A DNA stretch of 64,000 bases from Prorocentrum cordatum (taxonomy: Eukaryota; Sar; Dinophyceae; Prorocentrales; Prorocentraceae): positions 70,001 to 134,000 of the forward strand of contig CAUYUJ010017805.1 of the NCBI GenBank assembly GCA_963575745.1, written 5' to 3'. The notes under the pieces were generated by a model, which was given only the letters and a program-made list of their open reading frames with translations, made no database searches and was not told the origin of the DNA. The translations under genes and the position numbers were made by a program. This document shows positions 30,366-41,220 of this stretch, piece after piece (position 1 is the stretch's first letter; each line of letters starts with the position of its first letter).

Positions 30366-31146
30366 ATTGTTGTTGTTGTTGTTGTTGAACATTATTACTT
30401 CTAAAGAATAATTATTGTTGGGGCCCCTGGTGCACGGCCCCCCCGCCGCGCCTAGGCCGCAGCCACATTTTCATCATTTTCGTGAGGAAGTCTCAGGCAA
30501 AACGGGTTGGTCCGGATCCGGTTGTGTTGTTACGATCGGTTTTCCCTTGCAAAAAATAAGCTAAAGTGGACATTTCTTGTTCTAACATAACCAAACTTCA
30601 AGAATCCCTTGCAAAAAATAAGGTAAAGTGGACATTCGCGCGCGCAAGACGAAATCCTTCCAAAACCTTAGTTTTCGTAGCGATTTTAACATAAAAACAT
30701 CAAAAAACCAATGGTTTTTTTCAAAAAAAATGTCAAAATTTCATCCCGCGCGCTCTTGCGGATTCGTAGGAAACCCAACACTTTTTAAACATTTCTGTCA
30801 AACGGGCTTTTGCGAGCAACTTTTTCGAACTTCTGCAACAACGGTTGCGCACCTGCCAGGGCCATCATCCCTGTCAAATAATACCATGCGGGACACATTC
30901 GTTTTTTCTTCGCGCGCGCACGCCGTCGTCGTCGGCCGCGGGGCCCTGAATAGTAGCCACGGTCGTCCGCATGCCACGAAGTGAAGTGTCCGAACGTCAT
31001 AGGGCGGGAAGCTGGGTGTGGGTGGTGGCGAAGAGTCGTTTGGAAATTTGGTAGAGCTTGAACCGGCCCCCCCACAAAGTGGGGGTATTGCCCGCCTCCT
31101 ATGAAAACCCTGGCACTGGTGAGAACGGAGTGTCCCCACGTGCTAG
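30366..31146 (+). repeat. 800-bp tandem duplication, unit 2
   Basis: Second unit, about 780 bp, bordered on both sides by TTG/GTT microsatellite (30366-30386 and 31148-31225). It differs from unit 1 mainly by a substituted segment at about 30920-30950. Confidence 0.9.
30628..30984 (+). CDS. Hypothetical 118-residue ORF in duplication unit 2
   Basis: Counterpart of the ORF at 29822-30202, with the same first 100 residues apart from a few substitutions and the same last ten. The block AEISKNHWVLWVCTPRQC of unit 1 is replaced by VVVGRGALN without loss of frame. No known domain. I list it because both copies stay open, not because I can assign a function. Confidence 0.25.
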   Translation: MDIRARKTKSFQNLSFRSDFNIKTSKNQWFFSKKMSKFHPARSCGFVGNPTLFKHFCQTGFCEQLFRTSATTVAHLPGPSSLSNNTMRDTFVFSSRAHAVVVGRGALNSSHGRPHATK

Positions 31147-31147
31147 T

Positions 31148-31148
31148 A

Positions 31149-31212
<64 letters not shown>

Positions 31213-31225
31213 TTGTTGTTGTTGG
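31148..31225. repeat. GTT microsatellite
   Basis: About 25 TTG units, closing the tandem duplication. Confidence 0.95.
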
Positions 31226-31639
31226 ATTCTCACTTCTGCAGAATCGCTCTTACTGGCCCCCATCCCCGGAGAAGGCCCACCCCTCCTCCCTTCCCCCCCT
31301 TCGCCCGCCGCCGATGGAGGGGTCAACCCCGCGGGGTGTGCCTGCTCTGCCGCTCCTGGGAGAGGGGCAGCGGGGAGGGAGGGGCCGGGGCTCGCAGGGG
31401 GTGGGGGGCAACAGCGTCGACCGGGCCTCGGTGTGACCTCCGCGCCGCCGACAGATCGACGACGGGCTCTCGGCAGCCAGTCCCCGCGCTCCTGGGCGCG
31501 GGCGAGCAGGCCTCCACCAGCGATGACACGGCGATCGGTGGTCCATGCATCCCCCTCCCCCCCGCCCCCCGAGCCTACCCCCTCCTTGTGCGGTGCCCCT
31601 GACATCAGGCCTCGGAGGAGGAACCGCTGCCTCTCTGCC

Positions 31640-32340
31640 CTGGGAGTCAGCCGGCAGGCAAACCCACCCGTGGAGGAGCCACCGCAGGATAGTGTACTGT
31701 GGGAGTCAGCGGGCAGACAGAAACGAACCCGTGGAGGAGCCACTGTGGTAGTGGCTGCAACTCCGATGCCTGCGGCCAGAGGAAGAGGAGGGGGAGGAGG
31801 AGGAGGAGGAGGAGGAGGAGGAGGAGGAGGAGGAGGAGGAGGAGGAGGAGGAGAAGGAGGAGGAGAGGAGGAGGAGGAGGTGGAGGAGGAGGGGACACGG
31901 AGACCACCGCCACCGAGAGCCCAGCGGCGGGGGCCGACCCCTGGGCGGCGGCACGCCTGAGGCGTCATGCCACCCGGGCGTGCCGCCCCAGGGTCGGGGG
32001 CGGCCAGGAGGGCGTCCAAGGGGGGGGGGGCGCAACTCGTGGCCAGCGGCATGTGCGCGGTCCAGGGGGGGGGGGGAGGAGGGGCCAGGGGCGCCGAGGA
32101 GGAGGAGGAGGAGGCGGAGGCGGAGGCAAGGAGGAGGAGGAGGCAAGGAGGAGGCAAGGAGCAGGAGGAGGCAAGGAGGAGGAGGAGGAGGAGGAGGAGG
32201 AGGAGGAGGAGGAGGAGGAGGAGGAGGAGGAGGAGGAGGAGGAGGAGGAGCTGCTACCTCTCTTCGTAGTCCGCACCCCCCTCTTGGCCACCCCCGACAG
32301 GGGTCGGCCCCCGCCGCTGGGCTCCCGGTGGCGGTTGCCC
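31640..32340. repeat. Two GGA tracts with a 50-bp inverted repeat around them
   Basis: 31640-31760 has a 66-bp unit twice (TGGGAGTCAGCSGGCAG...CCCGTGGAGGAGCCAC). GGA tracts lie at 31782-31890 and 32095-32252. GCCCAGCGGCGGGGGCCGAC at about 31918 is repeated inverted at about 32297-32325. No gene. Confidence 0.82.
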
Positions 32341-32344
32341 CTGC

Positions 32345-32955
32345 TTTTCTTCTAGGACGGGGTGTGAAAGCTGAGCGTGGCCCACCGTGGCGGCTTAGGC
32401 CATAGGCCATTGAGCGGCGGACGGGAACCGGTCAGGAGCTGGCGGCTGCGGGGGGGGAGGCGTGCGTAGATGCCGGAGAGCCCGCGGGTGCTATTCTCCG
32501 CACGGGCAGTCGGGGGCGCACGCGGCGGCCGGTGACTGTAGGAGGCAGACGTGCTACACAGGACGGCCTCTAGCTCTCGACGTGGGAGGGCACTCGAAGC
32601 AGATGTTGAACTGCTGCTTCGTGTTTGGACAGGGGCCGACCGTCCTGCAGGCCTGCCACGACATGATCATATGACGAAAGAGCGTTCTAAACACAGCCAT
32701 ACGACCAACCGATTGAACCAACACTGGCTCAGCCAGAAATAATCCAAGAGCATCTCGTCAAAACCACAGCAGGTTCTCACAACATTCTCTGGAGGGCCCA
32801 CAGGCAAGGCAGGACTCTTCGCCACTGCCTGGCACGTACCTACTTCTAGCGACCGGCGAACTCTCGCAACATTCCGCCCCTCACTCCGCGTGCCCGGCGG
32901 CTCTTATGATGACCGCGCGTGGCAACTCAGGTCCAGTGCGCGAAGACAGTTTAAG
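32345..32955. other. no gene recognised
   Basis: Mixed-composition sequence with short open frames, without recognised domains or shared repeats. Confidence 0.45.
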
Positions 32956-32957
32956 AA

Positions 32958-33255
32958 GGTCTCGGCGGCGGGCCCGGGGGGGAATGGAGAGAGGGATCGG
33001 GCTCTCTCGGAAGGCTCGGAGGGTGCCTCCAGCCGCCTCGGAGGGCCTCCCGCCCTCTGAGACGTGTTCTGGGCCTTCTCCGAAGAGATAAAGGCGGATC
33101 TATTTTGCAAAAAAAACAAAATCAATTATTCAAACTTTTAAAATTAAAAATTATTTTTGTTCTCAAGAAGGCCAGGGGGCTTCTGAGAGGCCACGCCGCC
33201 CTCTGCAAAAGGCCCGCTCCCTCTCACTCCCCCCCCCCCCCCGCGCGCGCCGCCG
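32958..33255. mobile_element. MITE-11 copy 2
   Basis: The left arm CTCGGCGGCGGGCCCGGGGG...GGGCTCTCTCGGAAGG pairs with the inverse of the right arm (TCGTCGGCGGCGCGCGCG...CGGGCCTTTTGCAGAGG). An AT-rich centre (33095-33160) is unlike the copy at 50630. Confidence 0.7.
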
Positions 33256-33432
33256 ACGATCCCTAGCCCCACCGGCATGGCCTTGGGCCCCGCTGGTCGA
33301 CTTCCCTCCCCAGGTGGGGATGCATGCTGCTTTTCCTCCATGCTTCGCGGGATCTGTCCCCACCCGGGCGGGTGACCCTCGGCGGGCGGCCATGCCTGGG
33401 TGGGGGGGTCGGGGGTCGCCATGCCTGGGTGT

Positions 33433-33708
33433 GATGGGCTTGTTTTCCACCACCACCACCATAAGTTGGAGGGGAGGAGGAGGAGGAGGAGGAGGAGGAG
33501 GAGGAGGAGGAGGAGGAGGAGGAGGAGGAGGAGGAGGAGGAGGAGGAGGAGAGGAGGAGGAGGAGGAGGAGAAGGAGGAGGAGGACGAGGAGGACAAGGA
33601 GGGGGAGGAGGAGGAGGAGGAGGAGGAGGAGGAGGAGGAGGAGGAGGAGGAGGAGGACCCCCTCCCCCTCCAACTCATGGTGGTGGTGGTGGAAGACAAG
33701 CCCATCAT
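33433..33708. repeat. GGA microsatellite held between inverted repeats
   Basis: The arms GATGGGCTTGTTTTCCACCA / CCACCACCATAAGTTGGAGG (33433-33474) and their inverse (33663-33708) match at about 40 of 43 positions. Between them lies a 187-bp GGA tract. The whole can fold as a stem with a purine-rich loop. Confidence 0.9.
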
Positions 33709-33879
33709 GGGTGCCCTTGGCCCAGCGCCTCCCCAGGCTTTCCCGAGGGGGGCCCCCCTCCAGAGCGTCCTCCTCCCGCACGGCCCAGCGGGCCCCATGG
33801 GGCTCCCGCACGGCGGGGGGCAAGCCCGGGCATCCTGCGGGGCCAGGAGCACCCCTGGCAGCCACCCCCGACAGGTAAG

Positions 33880-34055
33880 TGACTACCTACCATTCCACCC
33901 CAACCCAACCCGAAGACCCGAATTTGACCCGAATTTCGGGTTGGGGGGGGTACGGATACCATGTGTTTTTTCAACGTTCCCCGACCCCCCCCCACTGGAA
34001 ATCGAGGATAAATTTGGGCCTTCGGGTTGGGTTGGGGTGGTTTGGTGGGTGGTGA
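33880..34055. mobile_element. MITE-4 copy 1 (5-bp TSD GTAAG)
   Basis: A 176-bp element. The left end TGACTACCTACCATTCCACC and inverted right end TCACCACCCACCAAACCACC both run on into CCAACCCAACCCGAAG. GTAAG lies at 33875-33879 and 34056-34060. A second copy is at 49368-49535. Confidence 0.92.
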
Positions 34056-34059
34056 GTAA

Positions 34060-34930
34060 GGAAGCACGGGGCTCGAAGTGTTCGCGGCCCGACCGGGGCG
34101 CGACACCCCACTGCTGCAAGGAACATCGCCGAATTTTGTGGCACGGGGAGGGCCTCCTTGCTCCCAGGGGTCGACCAAAGCTGTGTTCCTCGTCTTTCGC
34201 TCTGTCTCCGTCGTTCCTCGTTCTGCCTTCGCCCAGCCCCTGCCGCAGAACGGAGTCGAAACGAAAGCTGTCTACGACATCGCAGCAAAAGAGGCGGCCC
34301 GTGTCGAGCCCTGGCTGCTCCTTGGCGCGCTGGCTACGTCGGCGTACAGGCGGCGACAGGGATCGCGCCCGAGACATCCACGGCCGTCAAGGGGCGCGGT
34401 CCCCATGGTGGCTCTGCGGCGGCGGTCCTCGAGGAGCGGCACGGGGTCGATCCATGGCCCTCCTGCCCTCCTGCCCGGCGGGCTAGATCGCGAAGAAGTT
34501 CAGCTGGCCAGGCCTTAGAGCATCCTCCTCCTCCTCCTTCTTTTCCTCCTCCTCCTCCTCCTCCTCTCCCTGGTACTGGCTTCGGAGGCCCCTCCTGGGA
34601 GGTCTTGGCAAGAGCGCACGGCTGTAAAACCCGATTGAGGGGCCATTCAGCCAAATAAAACCGCATTAAACCCTAGAGAACCAGATTGAACACACTTATG
34701 CGGGAGTAAACGGGCCTCAGCGGAATTATGCTAGATCAAACAGGTTTTCGACAGCGGAAGTGCCAGCGCCGATGCTGAATTTATCCTCCTCCTCCATCCT
34801 TTTTCCTTGTAGGCGACTCCACCCTATCGAATCCCCCACGCGTGTCGCTAGGGCGGGCCTGGCGTTTCGCCTGGGACGCCCTCACCGTGCATGACTATTA
34901 AGCTGGGAGCTTGCAGCAATTTCACGGATA
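34060..34930. other. no gene recognised; short TCC tract at 34524-34572
   Basis: Open frames of 100-170 codons on both strands are Arg/Pro-rich and overlap each other. I see no domain. A short TCC microsatellite lies at 34524-34572. Confidence 0.5.
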
Positions 34931-34934
34931 GAGC

Positions 34935-35525
34935 GGCGAGTGTTCAAAATGTGGCTCTCGCCTTCGCGCTGCGAGCATGCGTCTGAAACGTGTGCAATCG
35001 TTTCACACACGTGGGGGGGTCGGGTGACTTTCAAACTGTGGCTCTTGTCTCAGCGCCGCGCGCATTCGCCCTGTACGCATTGCAGTCGTTTCGCTGATGG
35101 AGTGGGGTGGTTTTCAACATGTGTGATTTTCGGAAGCCCTGAGCCCAAAAACGTTTTCATCTCTGGGAGGCGCTTTTTTCACTTCCACTACCTTCCGCCG
35201 CCCTTTCACCGGCTTCCGCCGGCGGAGGCGGCCTCGTTTTACTTCTGCCGACCTCCGCCGTCCTTCCGCCGCCTTCCGCCGCGGAAGAGATGACAACTCC
35301 TTCTACTCGCGAAGGCAAGGCTTTCTTGGAACGCTCCATGTGGCTTTCGCGATACCGCCGCTCACCTGCGTCTTGAAACATTCCAGCAATTTGCGGACGG
35401 AGGGTGGTCGTCTTCAAAATGTGATTCCGGCATCAGCGCCTCACAGTCACCCTACACTTTTGCGCGAGCTTCACGGATGGAGGGCGATGTGTTTTCAAAA
35501 TTGGGCTCTCGCCTCAACGCCGCTC
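34935..35525 (-). repeat. 83-bp minisatellite, inverted, with repeat R-C inserted
   Basis: Units in reverse orientation relative to 2446-2862 (words TTTTCAACATGTG, GCGCCGCGCGCA, CTTCACGGATGGAGGGCG) occupy 34935-35120 and 35335-35525. They are split by repeat R-C copy 2 at 35125-35335. Confidence 0.8.
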
Positions 35526-35600
35526 GCATCCGTTTTTCCCAACCATCCTGTGGTGCTGGGACCTCGTTTTGAAGAGGCATCGCCACGCGCCACTCCTTTC
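35525..35600 (+). repeat. Anchor module, copy 1
   Basis: TTTTTCCCAACCATCCTGTG, GTGCTGGGACC, TCGTTTTGAAGAGGC. The same words recur at 37488-37560 and, diverged, at 47523-47590, each time directly before a microsatellite and then a minisatellite array. Confidence 0.82.
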
Positions 35601-35644
35601 TTCCTCCTCGCCCTCCTCTCTCCTCCCCCATCCTTGCCCCATGG

Positions 35645-35685
35645 CCTCATCATCGCCATCGTCATCGTCATCGTCATGGTCATCG

Positions 35686-35752
<67 letters not shown>

Positions 35753-35764
35753 TGCCATCATCAC

Positions 35765-35796
<32 letters not shown>

Positions 35797-35870
35797 CCAT
35801 TATCATCATCATAACCATCATCATCATCACCATCAACATCATCACCATCATCATCATCTGCATCATCATT

Positions 35871-35919
<49 letters not shown>

Positions 35920-35995
35920 CATCATCACCATCACCCTCATCACCGTCATCACCGTCATCACCATCACCATCACCACCATCATCGTCATTGATCTC
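35645..35995. repeat. ATC microsatellite
   Basis: About 115 ATC units with ACC and GTC variants. Confidence 0.95.
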
Positions 35996-35997
35996 GG

Positions 35998-37335
35998 CAC
36001 ACCCCTCACACGCTTCGTGGCCCCATAGGGAGCTCCACCGAAGGCTCCAATGCCAGAGTCCGCATGGCGTACCCGCATGCGACTTGGCAAACCCCTCAAA
36101 TGTTTCGCGGCCCCACAATGAGCTCCACCGAAAGCCCCAGTGGCACAGCCCGTATGGCGTATCCGCGATCGATTTGGCATTCCCCTTACACTTTTCTTGG
36201 CCCCACAGGGAGCTTCACCGAAGGCCCCAGTGGCACAGTCCGCATGGCTTACCCGCATCCGATTTGGCACACCCCTCAAACGGTTGGTGGCTCCATAGGG
36301 AGCTCCACCGAAGGCCCCCGTGGACAGCCCGCATGGCGTACCCACATCCGATGTGGCATACCGCATACCCCTCACGCGTTTCGCGGCCCCATAGGGAGCT
36401 CAACCGAAGGCCCCAGTGGCACAGCCCGCGTGGCGTACCCGCATCCGATGTGGCATACCCCTCACACGTTTCGGGGCCCCACAACGAGCTCAACCGAAGG
36501 CCCCAGTGGCACAGCCCGCATGGCGTACCCGCATCCGATGTGGCATACCCCTCACACGTTTCGGGGCCCCACAACGAGCTCAACCGAAGGCCCCAGTGGA
36601 ACAGCCCGCATGGCGTACCCGCATCCGATGTGGCAACCCGCTCACATGTTTCGTGGCCCCATCAGGAGCTCCGCCGAAGGCCCCAGTGGCACAGTCCGCA
36701 AGGCGTACCCGCATCCGATTTGACATACCCCTCACGCGCATTGTGGCCCCATAGGGAGCTCCGGCGAAGTCCCCAGTGGCACAGTCCACATGGCGCACCC
36801 ACACCCGATTCGGCACACCGCTTACACGCTTCGCGGCTCCATGGGGAGCTCCACCGAAAGCTCCAATGGAACATTCCGCATGCCGCACACACACACACCG
36901 ACCCGATCAGGCACACCGCTCACACGTTCCGTGGCTCTGTAGGGTGCTCCACCGAAGGCGCGGGTGGCACAGTCCGCATGGCGTACTCGCACCCGAACCA
37001 ACGCATCCCTAACATGTTTCCTTGCCCCATAGGGAGCCCCACTGGAGGTCCCAGCGGCACTGCCAGCATGGCGTAACCGCGTCCGATTGGGTACACCGTT
37101 CACGCGTTTCGTGGCCCCATAGGGAGCTCCAGCGAAGGCCCCAATGGCACAGTCCGCATGGCGTACCCGAGCCCGATTCGGCACACCTCTCACATGTTTC
37201 GTGACCCCATAACGGGGGCTCGACCCAGGGCCCCAGCGGCAACGCCCGTTTGGCTGCCCCGCCCCATTTCAGCACACCCTTCACACGCCTCGTGGCCCCA
37301 GGAGGAGATTCACCGAAGTCGGTACACACAACGAC
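35998..37335 (+). repeat. 90-bp minisatellite array, about 15 units
   Basis: The unit runs from TTTCGTGGCCCCATAGGGAG through CTCCACCGAAGGCCCCAGTG, GCACAGTCCGCATGGCGTAC and CCGCATCCGATTTGGCACAC to CCCTCACACG. Because 90 is 30 codons, several frames stay open (a 578-codon frame on +, others on -) and show a 30-residue repeat. No domain is recognised; I treat it as satellite DNA. Confidence 0.92.
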
Positions 37336-37487
37336 TGCACTCTCAAATGCACTTGGTTGGTCCCTTCGCTAAGATACTTTTGATGAAGCGTATAGCCACA
37401 GGATGGAGGACTGCTCATTTTCAAAATGGAGCGCTCGCCTGACACTTCGGTCGGAACTACAACGCACGTAGCGCTGCAATCATATAT

Positions 37488-37560
37488 TGGGTTTTGTTTT
37501 TCCGAACCATCCTGTGGTGTTGGGTCTTCGTTTTGAAAAGACAGCGCGCCGCGTGCCTCC
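37488..37560 (+). repeat. Anchor module, copy 2
   Basis: TTTTTCCGAACCATCCTGTG followed by GTGTTGGGTCTTCGTTTTGA and AAAGACAGCGC. It opens the second composite block. Confidence 0.85.
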
Positions 37561-37619
37561 CCTCTCCCCCTCCTCCCCCTCCTCCCTCCTCCCCCTCCCT
37601 GCCTCTGCCCTCCTTGTCG

Positions 37620-37655
37620 CCGTCGTCATCATCACCATCATCACCATCATACTGC

Positions 37656-37724
<69 letters not shown>

Positions 37725-38035
37725 CCATCACCATCATCATCATCATCGTCATCCTCCTCCACCTCATCATCACCATCACCCCCTTCATCATAATCATCAT
37801 CACCATCATCATCACCATCATCGCCGTCGTCTTCATACTCATCATCAGCATCATCATCACTCTCCTCCTCATCATCAGTCATCATCATCATCATCATCAT
37901 CATTAGCATCATCATCACCACCATCATCAGCATCACCACCATCATCAGCATCATCAACATCAACATCAGCATCAGCATCAGCATCAGCATCATCATCATC
38001 CGCATCATCACAACCACCAACATCGCCACCATCGA
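37620..38035. repeat. ATC microsatellite, second composite
   Basis: ATC repeat with CTC, GTC and AGC variants, about 415 bp. Confidence 0.95.
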
Positions 38036-38039
38036 TTTC

Positions 38040-38605
38040 GGCACACCTCTCAGACGCTTCGTTGCCCCATGAGGAGCTCATCCGAAGGCCCCAATGGCAC
38101 TGCCCGCAGGGCGCACTCGCACCCGATTCGGCACACCCCTCGCACGTTCCGTGGCCCCAAAGGGGGCTCCGCCGAAGGGCCCAGCCACACAGTCCCCATG
38201 GCGTACCCGCATCCGATTCGGTGCACCCTCACGCGCGTCGTGACCCCATAGAAACTCCTTCGATGGCCCCCGTGGCACACTCCGCATGGCGTACCCGCAC
38301 CCGGTGTGGCAGATCCTTCGCACGTTGCGTGGCCCCTTTAGGAAAATTTACTTCAGGCCCCAGTGGCACAGACCGCATGGCGTACCCGCACCCGATCCGG
38401 TACACCCCTCACCAGCTTCGTGGCCACACAAAGGGCTCCACTGACGGCACCAGCGGCACAGTCCGCATTGCGTACCCGCACCCCAGCACATTCCTCAAAC
38501 TTTTCGAAGCTCTATAAAGAGGTCCAATGCAGGCCCCAGTGGCTGCGCCCGCATGGCGGCCCCGTCTCATGTCGGCACACCCTTCACACGTTCCATGGCC
38601 CCAGA
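38040..38605 (+). repeat. 90-bp minisatellite array, second locus, about six units
   Basis: Same unit family as 35998-37335, more diverged from unit to unit. It begins with TTTCGGCACACC as the first array begins with CTCGGCACACC, and both arrays end in a similar sequence (ACAACGACTGCACTC... and ATAACGACGGTACTC...) before GATACTTTT. Confidence 0.88.
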
Positions 38606-38699
38606 ACGCGATCCACCGAAAGCGATACTCATAACGACGGTACTCACACTTGCATATGGTTGGATTCCTCGCCAGGATACTTTTTCCCAATGTCAAAGT

Positions 38700-39430
38700 G
38701 GGGCTGGCGCTCGAAACCTCCTCGAAGTTCATGACCAACGAGGGTCGATCTGGGCAACAGTTACACGGATGAGGGGGGGTCCTTATTCGAAAAGCAGATA
38801 TTGCTAGACACCTTGTTGAACTGCATGACCATTGCTCTCGTTCCTGGCTACGCGACTGAAAGATACGAGGCCATCCTGTTTCAAAGCCAGGCCATCGCCA
38901 AAATGGCAGGCCCAACTGTGGGGGTCTCTCACGGGGGACGCTTCTTGTAATGAAAGCATGGGCGCAAAGCGCAAAGGGGTGTAGGATGAAGGGGCTTGGG
39001 TCCGGAGGGCATGTTGCAGCATCGCTTCTGCATATTTGCTTTACTCTGGTCCTCCTCCTCCTCCTCCTGTCGCACACTGTGAATCCGAACGTCCGAGCAT
39101 GAAGCGGAGGGCCGACTCGCGCACTGCAGACCACTCCTCTGCTCCCCGTCCCCTGCTCGGCTCGCCTGGCCGGGCCTTCTACGCACGAGCGCATGGAACG
39201 GGACTCGGAGGGATCAACAATTATGGAATGCTGAATGCTGAGACGACCTCCCGGGACATGCCCTGGCAGACCCACGGCTCGACCTGCGCGGCACACGTGC
39301 CGCTGGTCGGCCACGGTGCCCCAGAGTGTGGGCACCAGCCAGGGTCACCGCAGGCTGGGCTGCCAGCGTCGCCGATCAGCCAGAAATTCCGAGGTCGCTG
39401 ACCGGCCTGGGGCCGGAGGAGTTGTGACGG
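38700..39430. other. no gene recognised
   Basis: A 308-codon minus-strand open frame overlaps this stretch and the end of the minisatellite, but it has no motif and a composition like its surroundings. Not called as a gene. Confidence 0.5.
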
Positions 39431-39438
39431 GCAAGTGG

Positions 39439-39596
39439 CGGTATAAAACGAACTTGTTCGCCGTCGGGGGCGCCTGTCCCAGGGCGGCCGGAAAGTTTAT
39501 ACCCCTACGGTGGCACGTCAAGGTGCAAACTCTCCAGCCGCCCCAGGACAGGCGGCCCTGGCGACGGAACCAATTCTTTCATACCGTTCTTTGGAC
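39439..39596. mobile_element. MITE-13: foldback element
   Basis: The left arm CGGTATAAAACGAACTTGTT, CCGTCGGGGGC, GCCTGTCCCAGGGCGGC pairs with the inverse of the right arm (CGGTATGAAAGAATTGGTTC, CCGTCGCCAGGGC, GCCTGTCCTGGGGCGGC). It is nearly all stem. No TSD was found. Confidence 0.75.
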
Positions 39597-39807
39597 GCTG
39601 AGCGTTGGTCGGCGCGGATCGGCCACATCTAGGGAAACGAACAATGACATTTTTTTCCTCAGCTTCGACTGGCAACCAATGTTGGGGTCAATGAATCGCA
39701 ATCGTTAGCAATAATATCAGAGTTACTCGATACAGTACGCAGGTAAAGTCGAGCACAGAGCAGCACAAAAGGTCACTTGAATAATCGGTCGGGGTCGAAC
39801 GTTTTGT

Positions 39808-39880
39808 AGGGAAGCGAGCAATGCCATGACCATAGAAGCTCGGAGGTCCGCGCGGACTTCTCGGATCGGCTCTCGAAACC
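39808..39880. mobile_element. MITE-12 half copy
   Basis: AGGGAAGCGAGCAATGCCAT, then GCTCGGAGGTCCGCGCGGAC and TTCTCGGATCGGC. It is the left arm of MITE-12. Another half copy lies at about 40285-40352. Confidence 0.78.
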
Positions 39881-39895
39881 ACCACGCTACCAATA

Positions 39896-40077
39896 TTATG
39901 TCGGGCGTCCCCCTGCAGGGGGATTTTTTCGACGAGGAAAAAACAATACCCCCAAAATACCCCCCAAAGGGCAGCAAACATACTCCAAACAAAGTTCCCA
40001 CACTATTTTTGGATTATTTTTGGGGTACTTATTATTTTTCGTCGAAAATCCCCCTGTAGGGGACAGGCCCGACCTAG
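39896..40077. mobile_element. MITE-6 copy 1 (recombinant flank)
   Basis: Begins TTATGTCGGGCGTCCCCCTG and ends CAGGGGACAGGCCCGACCTA (approximate). Its left flank TACCAATA is the same as that of copy 2, but its right flank is that of the copy at 46204-46577. Confidence 0.85.
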
Positions 40078-40262
40078 GGAAACGAACAATGGCATTCGGG
40101 GATGGACAGACCTCCCTTTAGTAAAACGTGGTTCAGTGAAAACTACCTGAGGCCCAAACCTGGCAGGCGCAAGCCTGGAAAATGACGGCCACGGCGCCAT
40201 CTCGAGAACCGAACACGGACAATTCACTAATCGACGTGTCACTGTTGGGGTTCTGTCCACCC
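40078..40262 (+). repeat. Segmental duplication, copy 1
   Basis: Sequence from GGGAAACGAACAATGGCATT to CGACGTGTCACTGTTGGGG is repeated at 46578-46768 with few differences. With the adjoining MITE-6 it forms a duplicated block of about 350 bp. Confidence 0.9.
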
Positions 40263-40493
40263 CCGAAAAATCCCCCTGTAGGGGGACAGGCCCGAACAGT
40301 GGCATGAGCATAGACGCTCGGAGGTCCGCGCGGACTTCTCGGGTCGGCCCTCGAACCCCCCCCTCCCTGGCGGCTCGGAGCAGCGCCAGGGGCGGGGCCC
40401 GGCGCGGGTGCGAGAAACCCGCGGGGCCCTCCGATTTTTTTTTTTTGATTTTTTTTTGTTGTTGTTTTTCTTCTTTATGTTTATGCCATGATT

Positions 40494-40748
40494 CTCGGGG
40501 ATCTCTTCTGACCCGGGTCAGTCCAGACCCAGGTCAGCAGGAAACCAAAAACTGCAATGCAAGAACAACAAAAACTGCAACGCAGGTCTTCGCAAACCCG
40601 GGTCATCCAATATGTGCGGCCGCCTCGCGGCCACGAGCGGCTCGCTAACCCGGGTCAGCCAGAGGGGGTCTTCGCAGGATCCTGCAGGATCCGGTGCCGT
40701 GGCTGACCCCAGTTTGCACTGACCCCCGTCTCAAGGCTCCCGATATTC
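40494..40748 (+). repeat. Dispersed repeat R-B, copy 1
   Basis: From CTCGGGGATCTCTTCTGACC to CCCGTCTCAAGGCTCCCGA. It includes GCGGCCGCCTCGCGGCCACG and GCAGGATCCTGCAGGATCC. A near-identical copy is at 49641-49889. Confidence 0.9.
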
Positions 40749-40859
40749 GTTCCGCTGACATCAGTCGGGATCAGGAGCGGGGCCTCGTTGGTGAAACTTT
40801 GGGCTGCTAAGAACAGTTATGTATGTTTCACGAGTGCGCCCGTCACCTCGCTACCAATA

Positions 40860-41053
40860 TTATGTCGGGCGTCCCCTACAGGAGGAGATTTTTTCGACGA
40901 GAAATAAAGAATACCCCCCAAATACCCCAAAAAGGCAAACAAAATACTCCAAACAAAGTCCCCAGGCTATTTTTGGACCATTTTTGGATTATTTTTGGGG
41001 TACTTTTTATTTTTCGTCGAAAATCCCCCTGTAGGGGGACAGGCCCGACCTAA
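40860..41053. mobile_element. MITE-6 copy 2 (8-bp TSD TACCAATA)
   Basis: A 194-bp element. The ends TTATGTCGGGCGTCCCC and inverse TTAGGTCGGGCCTGTCCCCC continue into TACAGG/CCTGTA and TTTTCGACGA palindromes. TACCAATA flanks at 40852-40859 and 41054-41061. The interior is T/A-rich (GGACCATTTTTGGATTATTT). Confidence 0.9.
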
Positions 41054-41220
41054 TACCAATACCACCCACCCTCTTATCCGCCTGTGGTAAGGTCACGAGT
41101 TGCGGTGGCGACGTCCAGGAATCAACCATTCCTAAGCAATCTCAAACTGACGCTGGCGCGAATCGTGCTGTTGTTGGCCCCCTCCCGCCCCTGGTCACGA
41201 ACGTGATCGCCAGGGGATGA

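Noticed and set aside
35340-37076. A 578-codon protein with 30-residue repeats
   Set aside because: The 90-bp satellite plus ATC tract explains the open frame; antisense frames are open as well.
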